A stretch of 64,000 nucleotides of DNA from Struthio camelus (GCF_040807025.1 NC_090942.1:69706911-69770910); one strand, 5' to 3'; counted from the first letter of the stretch, positions 13,801-28,800 are shown. Translations and numbers: made by a program. Notes: a model not told the origin generated them from the letters alone.

Positions 13801-16800
13801 TCTCAAGGAGCGGCCGAGCCCCAGCTTGTGTGAGGAACCGGCTCCTGGAGGGAACCATTCATTACAGAGATAGCGAGCAGCTGGTCATCACTCATCAGTC
13901 ACACTCTGTGGGGCTCCCAAACTAATTTTGGGATGAGGGGGAGCCAAATTGCCTCTTTGCCTTACAGAGCCTCCCCAGAGAAGCAAGGGCATCCTTTCGG
14001 GGGTTCAGCAAGGACTTCCTTTCCCAAAACAACTGCCTTGCTCATCCTGGGCAAGTCTGGAATTGTTTTTCTGCCATCAGAGGTAGCAAAGGCATCTCCT
14101 GCCTCTGTCACCCACAGGGGAACGTCTCTGATCGAAGCGTGAGGCTTTGTTGCTAGGGGAGAAGTGGCTGTGGCTCAAACAACAAGAAGTAAGAGAAATG
14201 GTTTCGAAATCAGCTTTGGGTCTGACCACAAAAGATTCCCACACAGCCCTCCACCCACACGGTGGCTGCATGCACTGCCAGGTGTGATGGGCAGGGGAAG
14301 AGAGTCCTCCTGATCTGGAGGACAGCCAGCTTATTCCTTGCATCAGCACCAGCACAATTGCTTTATAGAAAAATGCAGCAACAGAGGTTTTAATCAGTAA
14401 AGCTATGGTAAGAAGGCACCAAGAGAGCATCAGTGATACTGATGGGTAATCTGTGTTGCTGCAAAACCCAAAGGTCCTCCCTGAGACCTCTGGCCTCCTC
14501 TGCCCTGAAACTGCTGAAGGACACAGTAAGAGGCAGTCACCACCTCAGGGAGCTTGCCATCTAAACAATACGGATTATGTGAGAGAGAGACAAGAAGGAT
14601 GATTTTCTCTGATTTCTCTCTCTGCCACAGAGATCTAGTGACATAAGACATCCATTAAGAGCCAGGAACTACAGCCAAATCTCCCCTCTAATGCCTTCAT
14701 CAGGTGACTACAATGTGTATGTAAACCCTTCCCTGCAGTACAGAGGCTCCGGTAGTTGTGCCTTGTGCTTTTCTTCAGACTCTCTCTAAATATGTCACGC
14801 ACAAGGCAGCCTCCTACTTAAATCCTTCCAGACTCTGGGAACCACCTTTCAGTATCATGTTTAGGTTCATTTTTCACAATTCCAGAAGCCTATAAGGCTT
14901 GTTTTCAGCAGTCTGCTTTGCTATGTATTTACCCTTGATTCACTTTAATTTAATGGATGAAACTTGTTCACAGGGTCTGGGGGCAACTCTGTGGCCAGCC
15001 AGGAGCTCTCTGGCTGCGTCTGTGACCATCTGCTGTACCACTGTGCAAACAGGCCCTGCACCTAAAACCCCACACTTCAGAGGCACAGAAAGGCCTCTGC
15101 CATTTTTACTAACAAACAGAGAACGGCTCTTACTACGATATGTCGCAGAGATGAACAGTCCTAAGGCTACTTGGGATGAGCAGTAGAAGATGCTGTTACT
15201 GAGGCAAATTTCAAAGGAGGATTAGACATTTCTGAGGAAACACTCAGAATATCTCCATTTATGCTCTAAGGATACAAATGACAAATGCTTTCCAGCTCAG
15301 ACTAGCTATGAAAAACTTACAGTCTTCTGGCCACTGAAGTCCCTGATGGTAGAAGGAGGATGGACAACAGAGTGGGAACCTTTTCCTTCAGCCTTATTTT
15401 GCTGTACTAGTGGCTAGGAAAATAACTATATAACTCCAAAACACAAGGCCAGACCATCACAGTCTGTTCCAGGGATGGAGCCTTTTGAGGGACGTGCTTG
15501 TGGCAAGACCACGTGTTTGTCCTAAGCCAATGAACTCTCAATGTCCTGTCATGTTACATTTGGTTCACAGCACTGTGCTGACCAGGGCTTTCATAGCAGC
15601 AGAGCCTTTGGAGCCAGACTCTGCCTTTCTCTGTGCAAAACAGCAGCTGTGATGACAATAAACATGATCTGATAAAGGTGTGGTACAAGTGTCTGCCAGA
15701 ATTGAGCATATTGCTCGTGCCAGGAGTTACAAAGATATAACAGAGACTTAATTTCCCTTCCTCCCCAACACAGAATTAGATTCTCCATTAGCTTCCTGGT
15801 GTAACATCATCAAACCCCATGCAATATAAAAATCAGTGGTGGAAAGGGAGGTAAGGAGGGGGTGACTCAGACCCTTGGCTTTGAAAATACGGAATGGAAG
15901 GAGATTTGAAGCCTCCTAGCCTCAGTCGGTGTTGAATCAGGGCTGTTGTGCTAGACTTGGGGAGATTTGGAGAACCAGGCCTTAATGTGAAAGGGGATTA
16001 AACAAATTGCATGATGCACACCTGGGATAAACCTCTCTGCTCTGGGCACCAAAGTAGAGAGGTGACACTCGAGCATTGACCCTGGCCCAAACTATACCGT
16101 GGTGGCACTCACAGCAGCGAGGGTAAGCGATAGGAAGTGCACCAGGTTTAGCTCCTTCAGGGGCACTTTTGCCAGTGGTAGCATGGGCTAAGTCACTAAC
16201 AGAAGTAGCACTTCTGTTTGTTTGCAGTCTTTTACAAATGCTTACAATTCAGCTTGCTCTGGGTTAACCTCATCATGTGCACTAAGCTGTATTTTTAAAC
16301 TGTGTTAAATTGGCAGAAGTCCCCCCTAAATCAGTTTCTTGGCACAGGCTAAATGAAAACACGCCACTTGAAAATCTCCTGACTTCTGCATGGAGACAAG
16401 ACCTAAGATAGAGATTATGCTTAAGCCTACTGCCACTTATTTTGCCTTGGAAGCAATGCAGCTGCAGCAGTATTCAGAAGTTCAGAGGAGCCCAGTAGCA
16501 TGTACATCATCCGCATTACACTTGGGCTGAGCCTCTGCATGCACATGCTGGACATCAAAACGTTATCAGTAGCACCGAAAGTCTGGTGGTCAGGGATTAG
16601 TAAACAGCCAGAGGAGCTGATAACAAATTGCAAACTTTATAGCAAAGAGTGAGTTAATTCCAGGCTGTCATTGCTACCATCTGCACTTCCCAGAAAGACT
16701 TTGTCAGGCAGTTGGCAACCAATCCTTCTGAGCAGCAAAGGAAGCCGCCGCTCCTTGTTATGAACTGTACAGCCCAGATTGTGAACTCTTTCCCACCAGC

Positions 16801-19800
16801 ATAAATCATGAATAACGACACCCAAGTCAATGGAGTTACGCTGCTGCAAACGAGGCAAAACCTGCCACTTAGTTACAAATACTAAGTGTTAAGTGCTAAA
16901 TTCTGTGCAATAAAAAGCACAGAGTTTAATCAATTATCTTGTATATCCTTTGTGGACATTATCATGCAGTCAAAAACCACTTTTTTGACCTACGGAATTC
17001 TAGAAATAGTCCTTTCTAGACTGCACCCTTGGCTGAAAGTATTTTTGGCTTGATTAAAGGCTTTCAGATCTGTGATGATGTGCATAAAAGTAGAAGCTCT
17101 TACAAACACAGACAGGGATGAGATGCTGAGAACAGGGACAAATCTATGGAAGCAAACATGTCTTCTCACTGTCACTGAACAGCAGATTTGCATGATAAGG
17201 GCAATCTGAATCAATTATGCCCATATTCCAACAGCAAGTCTTGCCTTCCCAGAAAGCAAGAGAACTTGGGAAGCAGGAATATGATCAGGGCTGCAGAACC
17301 AGAGCTGCACATTCAGGCAAGGGTGAGCATTAGATCCTCAACCACTAACTGTTCTGTATATACCCCTGAATAAATGTGTACTCCATTTCTCTCTCACAAA
17401 ATGTCTCCTCTCCATACTTTTTGCGTACACCAGCCTTGGCAGGCAGTCAAGAAACTGTTAGCATCTCTGGCAAAAATCTACAGTTCATTCTTAACAACAT
17501 GTGCAATCCATTCCTTCCAGCCCCAACAGTATTCTTCCACCCTGCTACTCCCTCCCCCACACACGGACACTCCTTTTTTTCATCCACAGCCACACTCCCT
17601 TTCTCATCCTCTTCTTCATACATGGAGACACATTCCAACCGTCTCTATTTTGCTCTGTCTCACGCATACATCTTGCTGGGCAGAGAGCAAATCAGTGAAT
17701 ACAAGCTGGATATGGAAGCAGTGAGATACAAACACAGCCAGTCTGGACTGTGTCTGGAGGGATTTCCAGCTTTCCTGTAAGAGTGCATTTATGAGCTAGA
17801 GCATATACTTATCAGTTAAACTGATTGAAAGTAATTCTGCATTATCCTAGAGCTGGGCTGGTATTCATCAGAACCATGCCATGGGGTGTGAAAAAGAAGA
17901 CTTAAGTTGCCTCTTAATATCTGAAGTCTACAAGACCCATACAGTTTATACTGCAAGAAGGCACAGTCTTTGTTAGAAACAGTCTTTGTTTTTACCAAAA
18001 TGCCTAAGAAGAGCAGGGCATCTGGGAACCGAAGTGAAGGACATGCCGCATTACAGGTGTAAAGGGCCCATCTATGTTACAGTAACGAGTGATGGTTTTG
18101 TCTGGGCCTGCAATCTCTGAGGAGACTGGTGTGACCCTTCTTTTATTGACTTCTCAGTGATAGACCTTCAGCCACCAGCTCAGGCAGCTAAACAAGTAAC
18201 AGCAGTGCTTGCTTCCTCTCTTTCCAGTGCATGGAAATATAGCCAGGCACAACCGTGTCGCTGTGAAACCTTTCTGCAAGTTCCACATTGTCCAAGAGGT
18301 GGAAAATGTCTTTCCTAGCCTGAGATTTCTAGTTAAATCCTCCTCTTTTTGTTGCTAAACAGTTCTACTTACAGTGATGGAAGACAGCCTTGGCTGGATA
18401 AATCACATAACACACACACACGATGAAGATGGAGCCACGTGACCGTTTCACATGATGGCAGCACAACAAGGAGATGAATTCATACACAGAAGTCACAGAG
18501 GTGATGCAAGAGAGCGATGAAGAAAGCAGAAAAGGAAATAGTGATGAGTAATGCAGCAGCCAGAACCCCCTCCCTTCTTGCTCACATCTCAAAACACAGA
18601 CTAAAACAAATTCCAGCCGTTTAGCATGTATAACAGCTCTTTGCAGGAACATCAGGCCTCTAGGTCTGTCTGTCCTCCAGTAAGAGCAGTCACTCCTGCA
18701 CTAACAGAAGTACTGTACTTGCTCATCCGACTCTTCCTCACTGATTTCTGCATGGGGCCGCTCTGTTTATCTGCAACTTTCATCACCACATCTGGTGATC
18801 TCTTTGGAGGAGCCAAGCAGGACTTAAACAGTACGCAGACACTGCACTTGCTCTCTGCCTAGGAGGAAGTTTTGCTTTCTAAAAATGATTGCTTTGCTAT
18901 TACACTAGGAAAATTCAGTGCAAATGAAAGCCTAGCCCTCCAGTTAGCAGGGAACATACCACTGCCTCTAGTGAAAGCACCTTTAGCGCTGCACAACTAG
19001 TCTGGATATAATAACAGTGTCTACACTGCTGTGCAGAGCACTCCTCACCTTTCCCTTAGGGTTGCCTCAGAGCCATTTACGTCCTCTGCCTGTAAGAGCA
19101 GGGATGAGACCACAGAGGCTCCTGGGACCTTTTTAGCAGGCAGCATTGTAGCTCCAGGGCAGGTCACTGGATTTCTACCCAGACATATCCCTCTGCTTCT
19201 TCTGCTGTACTCAGTTACTGTGCAATAGCATGTGCCATGGTCTTCTATCTTCTGGAGAGAGTTCACTTGGAAAGTATAGACCCTCGATGTGTTATTTGAA
19301 CCAGCCAGTACAACTCAGCAGAGAATCCCACAGGATAGTTCAAAAAAGGATGTAAAGATGTTATTCTTGTTTGAATCTTAGTCTCTGGCTAGCTTTCAGT
19401 GACCTCCACTAAGCTCTGCAGAGCCTGCTGGTCCCAGCCCTACTCTGTCCTGTCCCATAGGCCATTGTCATTAAGAAATCAAAGGGAGTCTTTCAAACTG
19501 AAAGGCTCTGCAGCTGACAGACAGAGGCTCTTGTGCATGCATTGTGTGGGTGTGGGTGTGTGTGGGTGCTTGGAAAGAAGATTCCCTTCTCAACACCCCC
19601 CGCCCCCCAACCATTATACTGAGGAAAAGAAAGCAGCCTCCCCTGAGGTGCTCGTCTAAAGGCTGTCCCCTGACAGCTCTGGTGCTTCATGGAAGCTGGA
19701 TTCCGGACTCTGCAGAGGGAGATGCAATGTGGGCAGAGGGCGGTGTTTTTGCATGATGCTGGCTTTCCCAAGCAGCTTCTTCTGCCACTAGTGGCTGTAA

Positions 19801-22800
19801 AGCTCACGTGCTATGGGGTGTCTGCATTCCTGTATACTTACCATCTGCCAGGTTGTCTGACTGCCAGAAGCTACTCATGTTAAACTCCAAAAGGAAGCTG
19901 TCAAAAGAGCAAGAACAGAGGACACTTTTCAGTAGCCTAGAGGGATGCAGGTGTCAGTGAGATGGCCCTGTGACCCAGTGAATATCAGTCACTATGAATA
20001 TTCTGGCAGTGGAAGTCTGAGGTTTTTTTGTTTTTCGTTTTTTGTTTTGCTCCACACTATCCAGTATACTTCTGTATCATGGGTTCTGGAATAACTAAAT
20101 GGGCTTTTTCCAGATGTACATACTATATGTGGGCTTTGCCACTGAAGGAATGACTACAGCGGCCCCCAGTGATGCTGAGGGATTCAGTCACTGTGAGAGC
20201 CACCTGAGGAGCAGGCACGGATGGCTGCCAGGAAGCCAGCACTCTGGCTACACAGCGTCAGCTGCAAGTCACACTGAATAATTCTGCAGCAATGAACTCA
20301 AGCCCTAGGATCTGGATCTTTTCCACATCTCAGGTTGGGATACTCAGGGTCAGTATTTCAGCCTGAGCCCAGCAAGCCAAGCAGAGGCACTCTGATCCTG
20401 ATTTGAGTCTGAACTGTTGCTCCCCTCCCTGCAGTTTGAAATGAGCCTGAAGCTAGCGCTCAGTTCAAGGCCTTCCCTCACCCTGCTCTTTTCTCCTTTG
20501 CCTGTTGCTCAGACCTGAGCTTCCTGGCTTCATTCTTTCAGTCTTCATCTCCTGTGAAGTGAACACGTGCATTCACTTAGCACAGGCAAATGAGACAGGA
20601 AAGAGGACTTAGCATCAAGGATCTGCACCAGGCCTCGGGAGACCCAAGTCCTATTTCTGACTCTGCCACTTTGTACTGAGTGACCTCAGGTAAATCCCAG
20701 ACCCACTCTAGGCCTCTGCCTCTGCATTTGCAAAATGGGAGTAGTAATAGTTTTCTGTCTCCCAGGAGTGAGGCACAGGCTCTGGTAGCAGAGAGCTGAA
20801 TGTCACAAAAAGGCTGTCAGCAATGTCCTACTCAGGGGCCTTGGAGCCCAAGAAACTTGTCGTTTTCTTAGCTCTCACGCCTATCAGTCTAAGCCTCCCA
20901 AATGCCCATCTCTTTTTGTACTCACATGAGGAAATCATTTATCAGCCATTTCACTGCAGCTAGAAAGGCATAAATTGGCTGGAGAACAACACAGGAAAAA
21001 AAAAGAGAGAAATACCATAAGGACCTGGTCAGAGAGATTTTATAGTTGTTTTGCAGGACCCCACATTTCAGACCAATTCCCTTCACTGGGCAGAACTCTT
21101 GAAGACAGGCTGGAAATTCAAAGTCTGCATATCACTGGAAAACGCTCAAAATGCAGCAAAAGACAGTGGAGCTGCCTTGCTGCTAATAATATCTTCTCAT
21201 CCCCTCCCAGGCAGGGTCAGGGAGTTTATCACAAATGTATGAAGGACTTTGAAGATGTAATTGCTGGATGATTTCTCTCCAGTATGGATGACCTTGAGAG
21301 CTCAGAGCAGGAGAGGAATACAGCTAAATGGGACACCACCAGTTTCAGATGCTTTTATATTCTGATGGCAAGCAGCGTTTCTGGGACAAGCTACAGTATT
21401 GTCCAGGAGTTACTGTTATCTGCTATTGATTATACTTGACTGTGCTTTTATCCAGCTTTTCCTCAAAATGGCATGTCTACTTTCATTTCCTTTCTTTTCA
21501 GCTACAAATTGGAAATTCAGCATTGTCCCAGGGACAATTCATCTACAGAGGATCCTGCTGGTTCTTTTCTTCATGGTGACCATGTCTAATTCTCACCTCT
21601 CTCTCCTCTAATCCCCCCTGTATCCTCAGACCCCAAAATGGATACAGCAGTCACAGGACACAAGATAATCTTCAGTTACTGCTAACTCATTTATCTTCAA
21701 CCAAAATAAGTTAGCAAACGGTAAAATGTATAGATGGTTGGGAATTGGATTGATTTTTTTCCTATGAATGATGCATATGAAAAATGTACGCTTCTGAGGG
21801 TTTTGCTAGGAAGGGAAAGGGAGAGATGAGAGCTTAACTCTCAACCTGTTATTCTCCTCCCAGTTTGCCTGGTTTTGATAGCTCACATCTTTTGACGTTT
21901 CTTTCAGTAACCAAAATTCTATAGGATATGATCAAGCAAATATTTTCACTAAAATTAGTATTATTTTATCTATCCAGAATAAGTACAGCATTTGCCCAAA
22001 CTGACATATTGTTAAAAAATTTAACACACTATTAAAAAGTATTATTTTGTTGAAAATACTTTTTAGTACAAAAAAAAAAAGGGAGTCATGCCATAAAATG
22101 TATTTCCAGCACACTATATTTTAAGGTATCGAAAATGATCATAAAAATAATAAACACATCCCCATTGAGGGTTGCTTTAACTGGTTTGAACTAGGCTAGC
22201 TTTGGATTAATTACTTAGTTCTGTCTGGTTGAGGCCGGTTAGGAAGGTAGAACAGGATTAGATTATTAGGTTGTATGAGAATAAGAAGCGATTGCATTTG
22301 GGTACTGATGAAACCGTTGACTCTGGCAGCTCAGCCTTTCTCTGGGCTATCAGCTCTTCTCACAGCTTTAACCTCCTTCCCTGTTATCCAAGCCTATTTG
22401 CTCTTCCTTGAAAGGCTGATGGCTTCATCCCAGATGCGCTGTTCACTGACAGTGCAACTCTCCTTTTTGAGCTGCTGAGTAGAACTATGGCCTGTAAAAA
22501 CAATTCTGCTCCTTCCAGCTGCAACCTGGTTTCTTGGCTTTTAGTAGCCTGACACAGTCTAGTTCCTGCCCTCTCCCTAGTCCTTCAAATTTTCAGTGAG
22601 AGCCTATGTACCAATAAAGAGCCAAACTGGGAAGCACCGTCAGTGGCCAGCACTGCCTCAGAAATCTGCCTTACATGAGGCTGGGCATTCCCATCACTTG
22701 AAAGCAAACAACTACTAAGCTCTTTTGGGGAACGTGCTTCATTAAGGTGTTGGAGGTGCCCTAGAAGAAAGCAGAATATCCCAGGGCTGCATGCAGAGAG

Positions 22801-25800
22801 ATACATACGCTGAGCAGGGGCCGGGCTCCGCTGTGGTGGTGGTAGGGCATTTTACACATTGCTTGATAATCATACATTGTCACCCTACAATTAAAACAAA
22901 ACAAGCAGGTGGTCAAATGCAAGCAATACAACTGCCTATGAGACACTCATGTCAGTGTGCACTACTTGGACCACGTTCCAGAAAAAAGGTCTGTACAGAA
23001 GAAGTAAAGTGATGTCGTGCTTATATCCTTCTCTGCTCTTCGGCCAGTTTTGAATTTTGAAAAGTGAGATATATAGGCCCCAGATTAATGTAACTGGGTC
23101 GGTACAGGAAGAAATGTGTCCCTAATTTCAGATGATGAGCAACACGCACTCTGGAACAGGCAAATTATAATTGTATATACCTCAAGTGTCCCTAGTCCCT
23201 GTTTTCAATCCACTGAAATTCTCAATTCTCTTTTGAAAACTACTGGGGGTGTGGAATGAAAGTAACAGAGGTATTTTTAAGAGAGAGAAATGTTCTCAGC
23301 TAACTGCAATGCTGCGTCTGGAGGGGCGTCTCAGCCAACCACTCATAGAAAGACTTTCCAAGCGGCACAGGGAACTGAAGTGCTTTCACGTAAAATGCAA
23401 AGAAGCGTTTCCCACAGTACTTGGCCTTAGCAATGACAGAGAAGTAGCTGCTCTCTGGCAACACAAGGCTTGGGAATTACTGTATCCGACAGTGCTTTGC
23501 AGCAGGTTGAAGGGTATGAGATGAGGAGAAACAAGGAGGGTGGTGATCATGGTTGAGCAAGCCAGGAGAAGGGGAGAAGGAAGTCAAAGGAGCTCTTGTA
23601 GTAAGAGAGCCAACTGCACCTGCTCATGCATCCTCCCCCTGCCCAGTGGTGCTGCTTACAGGGCCTGATACCCCCTGCTCCACTTGCCATCTGAAAGCAG
23701 AGAAATACAGAGCAGAGATCCACCACTTACCGCTTGAACATGCCCATGTTTAGCAGTTGGGTCATTACTGAGCCATCCACTGCACCAAAAAATTTTCCAG
23801 TCTGCAAGCACAAGAAAGAGGGAAAAAACAGCATAAACTGTGAACAGTAACATTTCCAAGTGCTCTGCTGCTTCAGCTGATACAGTCTGTCCAGAGGCTG
23901 AAGGTTCTGCTACCTAACGCACACAGCAAGCATTTTAAAGAGCTTGTTCTTTGGCTGGCTAGAAAGTTAGAGGGAGGACTTTCCCGCACTGCCGCTTCCC
24001 ACTGTGCTTTAAAATGATGTAGCCCGCATAAGTCCGTGCAGAGTCTGACAGAAAAAGGCAGACTTTAAAGCTGCAGAGACCCAGGCACATTAATGCACTT
24101 GGAACCTGGGTTCTCTTGTGAATTTTTGTGAACCCATGTTCTCTGGCACCAAAAGCTCAAGTTTCTTCTGCTTGAGCCTGCTTTGTTAGGTTGGGGCTGT
24201 AGCGGCTTCAAAAACCTCTGTTGTCCAGCTACCTGAGGCTAACTGATTCACCATGGATAAGTGCACAGTACAAATTGAGGTAGGTAGCACACAAGCAATT
24301 TTACAACTCACTGCGGTGCAAGTTCCAAACATGCAGTAGTTTAAAAACCAAACAACACATCACAAACTGATTCATCCCTTCAGTTTGCAGCAGACACTAG
24401 TACAGTCAAAGCTATTGCCCAGGCTCCACCCTAGCAGAAGTTGTATTTGGGGGCAACAATCCTCAAATTGTGCTTGCATTTCTGGACTAAAAGTGGGGCT
24501 TGTGACCCTCTGGTCCCATTTATACTTCAGAACTGATAAACCCAAGTAGGATCACAACCCCAACTCTGGGAACCACCGCAATAAAGACTTCTTAAACTGA
24601 ATGACAGTTCTGGCGTTCCTGATTAGTAAATTGTGACAAATCTATTACAAAAATGCTTATAATCTGCCAAGTCCACTGCTTTGTTTGCAAGCAAGTAAAT
24701 ACAACGCTTGTAAATAATAAAAATACAGATACAGAGTTGCCCTCTGCATCCTGACTCATGGATCTCGACACAGTAAATAGCTCCAACATGTTCTAGAACC
24801 ATTCATGCATTTTGGGGGGGGGGGGGGGTACATTTTACTTTTCCACTGATGGGCTACCAGTTGTTTAGCATGTATTAACAGTTGAAAGATGACTTCATTT
24901 ATCTGAGTGGGCCATTTCCACTAAAAAAGCCTTATGAAGATTTACATAAGATCATATGGTAATCGCCTAACAGTAGTGTTACATGGTTCTGAGCCTCCTC
25001 CCATAGGCTTTAGAAGGTGTTTCATTGCATGAATCAACACATAACATCAACTTCCCTTCTAGCATTTGGATTTTAATAATCTCAGACATAGCTGAATGTG
25101 TCTGAGCAAGCGCTAACTTTTTCCACCTCTCCAGCTCTTTCAAGCTGATTATGGTGGTTAGGAGGCCAGCTGCCTGCATTTAATGCCAGTCTGCTGCCAC
25201 AGCAGGAGCCAGAGGAGTGGGATTTAACATAGCACAATCTGCAGCTGGCGTGGTAAGGGCAGAGGGTCACTGCAGGGCCACAAAGGGGACCTGCACTGTC
25301 CGGAGACACTGATGTTCCCCAGGGAGGGCCTAATTCTTACTGGTATAAGTATGAGGGGATGTTAGTGTAAGTGAGAGTAAGGCCTAGGGAATGGGTGCAG
25401 AAGAGCATCAGCAAACTGGCATTTAACACAGACTCAGACATCAAAAGCTAAGCACTGGTTTAGGCACTCTGTGCGGGTAGTAACACAGAAAGCCACTACT
25501 TGGCACAAGCTGAAACAGTTCTTTACCAAGGCAACGTTTTGCAAAGCAGTTCTCATTACAATCTCCTGCCTCCACCGCCTGTCTGCCGCTCCTGCAAATG
25601 TCCCTCTGCTGTGTTCCTCCTTACTCTCAGCTCTGGGCAGCTTTCCACAGGCCCTTGTGATTTCAGAGGTTCACATCACCTCTGACATCCGGCATGACAC
25701 ACAGTGTGCCATGCCACCCTGCAGCTGGGAGCGTACAAGTACATGTGCTACAGCCAGGAAAGAGACGCATCTTGGAGCACACACACAGCTGGCAAGGTCC

Positions 25801-28800
25801 ATCAGTGCTCATGGACAGGTATCTGTCCACGCTTTGCCTGCGCGCTAAATGATTTGCACACTGGTCTGGGATGCACATAAATACAGCAGAAGGCAGCTCA
25901 TTTTGTGTCTGCTGTGCTGCTGCGTGTGACTGCTAGCAACCTTGTTAAGTCCAGTGGAGGGCAATGGACCAACAAGGGCTGTTGTGGGACTGGCACCAGG
26001 GAGCTGCGGACAAATGGGCTCTGCCGAATGGGTCAGGTGTGGGGCAAGCGCACAGCCTCCTTGCTGTACGGCTCAAGCAAAGCCAGCTTTTGCTTTTCTG
26101 CACTCTCCAGGTGGGGTCTTGGTCTGCTGGATCCTTCCCTGTACCTTGTCCCGGGAGTCCAACCTGGGCACTGCTTGCAGAATTACCCTGCAAGATGCCT
26201 TGGGGAGAAAACAGGAGTCCCAAAGAAATACTTGTAGTGAGCGAGGGGACGCTGCACGTGGCGAAATCTCAAGACTTGAGATCTGCAGCTGTGCCTCGGG
26301 CACTTGTTCCGATGGGCAGCGAAAGATGGCTGAAAACTCAGGGGCGGTCACGGGGAAACGACTGCAAGCATCGGCAGAAAAGCCCTGTCACCGTGCAGAG
26401 CAACTCTCACATCGGTGGCGGTGACAGCTGGCGGGGAGGGCTGTCTGCACGGGCCCGTGTCTGGCTGGCATGCAGCTCTGCGCCAGTGTGCGGGGGACGA
26501 GTTCGCCTCATGTTTTGACAGCGCTGGAAAGTGCTCCCCTGGCACAGCCCTTGCGGCAGCGTAGCCTGGGCCTGTCAAATACTTTCCCTTCCTCCTCTGC
26601 CCCAGATTGCCTGGTCTCTCCCACCCACTCCTTTTTCGTGACTCTGGCTATTAACTCTTTGCTCCCTCTGCAATGAGTCTGGATGGGGGATTAGTCTGAA
26701 TTAAGAGATTACCCATTCTTTTTCAAGTAATCCTGCAGGGAGCTTCCATCTCATCAGTCATTAAAACCCTGAGTCTTTCTTCTGCAGTGGCTTCTGGCTG
26801 TCGGTAAGCTTCTTGCCACCTTCAGGCAGTGGTTATTAGAGCCAATCCCCCATCCCAAAGGTGGAGGGAGGTAGAGCCTAATGAGGCCGCTTTTAGAGGC
26901 TTTGCCTGTGGAGCCCCTCTTGTTTCCAGTGCAGGTCATTCAGGGAAAGGGGTGCGGGCAGCCCTGGGCAGGGGGCAGGCTGAGCACAAGGTGAAGCCCC
27001 GTAGGCCAAAGGGAGCGAGCGGAGAAACGGAGCAGAAGATCTCGCAGCTCCTGGAGCAGCTCTCAGCGCCGGCTGCTCGCATGGACGCCATAAGGACGCG
27101 TGCACTTTGGCACCTCTCCTCTATTTTTAGCTTGAGCGGCGCCCCAGGAAGCAGTGCCCTGTCGGCGGGTTCTGTTTGTTTTTGACGCGAAGCTGGTTCC
27201 TCGGCTGCCTGCTCGGTCAAACGCAAGGGAAGCAGGGAAGCGTCCCCGGCCCCGCTCGCGCTGGAGCCTTAACAGTTCGTGCAGTGCAGCCGGGCAGATG
27301 GCCTGCGAGGAGCGCTTCCTCCCGAGCCGCTCCATTCGGCGTGAGTCACCGGGATCGCCGCACACACCAACTCGCTCAGGATCTGACGCACTCCCTCCTG
27401 TTCTGGCTGGTTTTGCAGAACGGGTACAGCAGGCGGAAAGCCTTTCTCCCCTCTGCTAGGCATTAACACTGACCTGAGTATCTCAGCCGCTCTTGCGGGT
27501 CCTCCTCTGACCCGCTCTTGCGGGTGTGAGGCAGCATTTAATGACGAAGGCTATCAAGCCCACGCTATTGATTTAATGCTGCTGCTGCCCACGTGCCTTC
27601 CTGGCTGGGTAGCTGCAATCTTGAATATATAGGGTCTAACAGTGTGGACACTCGCAATGTCATTGGGAAATAAAAGCAGAAACTGGAACAAGATAAAGAA
27701 GTCATCTGCGAACAAAAGTAGTGGCAAACTTTCCAAGGTCAGGGAAGGTAACAGCTGGAGAAGCTGACAGTACTGGTGCCTGCCAAAATGCCTGATCTCA
27801 GAGGCGTGTGGATAATGCTTATAATTTACCCAAATCCACTGTAATGCCAGGTTTTTGCTAGTCAGATCTTTCAGAGATCAGTTTAAAAAAAAAACACAAA
27901 CATTTTCCATAAGATGCAGAAAAATACAGCGACAGAACCCAGGACGGCGGTGCAGAGAAAGGGCAGTAGATACGGCACCCACAGGATGTAGCTGCCCTTC
28001 TCTTTGAACACATGTAACAGCACTCAGTAAAGCACCTTTGAAAATGCCATGCTGGTCAAAGAAGGAAAAGGTGACTCCTAAGAGTAAAAAGATCAGTCCA
28101 TACTGAACACAAAGTAGGACCTGGCCTCCCAGAGTAGGGAGCCATTACAACCCTATTTGTATTTTCCTCCTTTATTTTTCAAGCTTTGTTTGTTTTTCTT
28201 GGCACAACAAGCCATTGAACAGGCAATTCTACTGAAATATACAGTGTGCCAGAGAGGTCACTTTCCTGGTGGAAAAGAGGTTGGTTATTCCTTGCAATAT
28301 GCACTACTTTATACCTGTCAGTACGGCCTCTGGGTGCTACTGTGCTGCTGATTCACTTTGCTTTGCGTGTCTTAACAATTCTCATCTGGCATCTCTGAAA
28401 TTATTGCGTAGTGTCTGCAGAATTCACTGCGGCACCTTTCCCTTTTGCCAGCTGATTAATGAATACACTAGCCAACAAAAGTCCAGATGAGAATCTGTGG
28501 GACACATACTGATGACTTTTCCTATTCTAAAAAGCCTGTTTTATTCCTCTTCTTTCTTTTCTGTCTCAGCTACCTTGAGATCAATGACAGTACTTCATGT
28601 TTCGCTCTTTAACTAGAACTTCTTTAAGAACCTCTTGTGAGGGACTCTGTTAAAGGCTTTTAGAAAAACTGAAATACTTTAGGTCTTTCATTCTCCCTTA
28701 TCTACCGTTTTGCTGAAACTCTCAAAGAAGTGTAGTTGATGACATAGATTTACTTCCTTTATAGAAGCTGTGTTGTTTGTCCCAATCACATCCATTGGGC

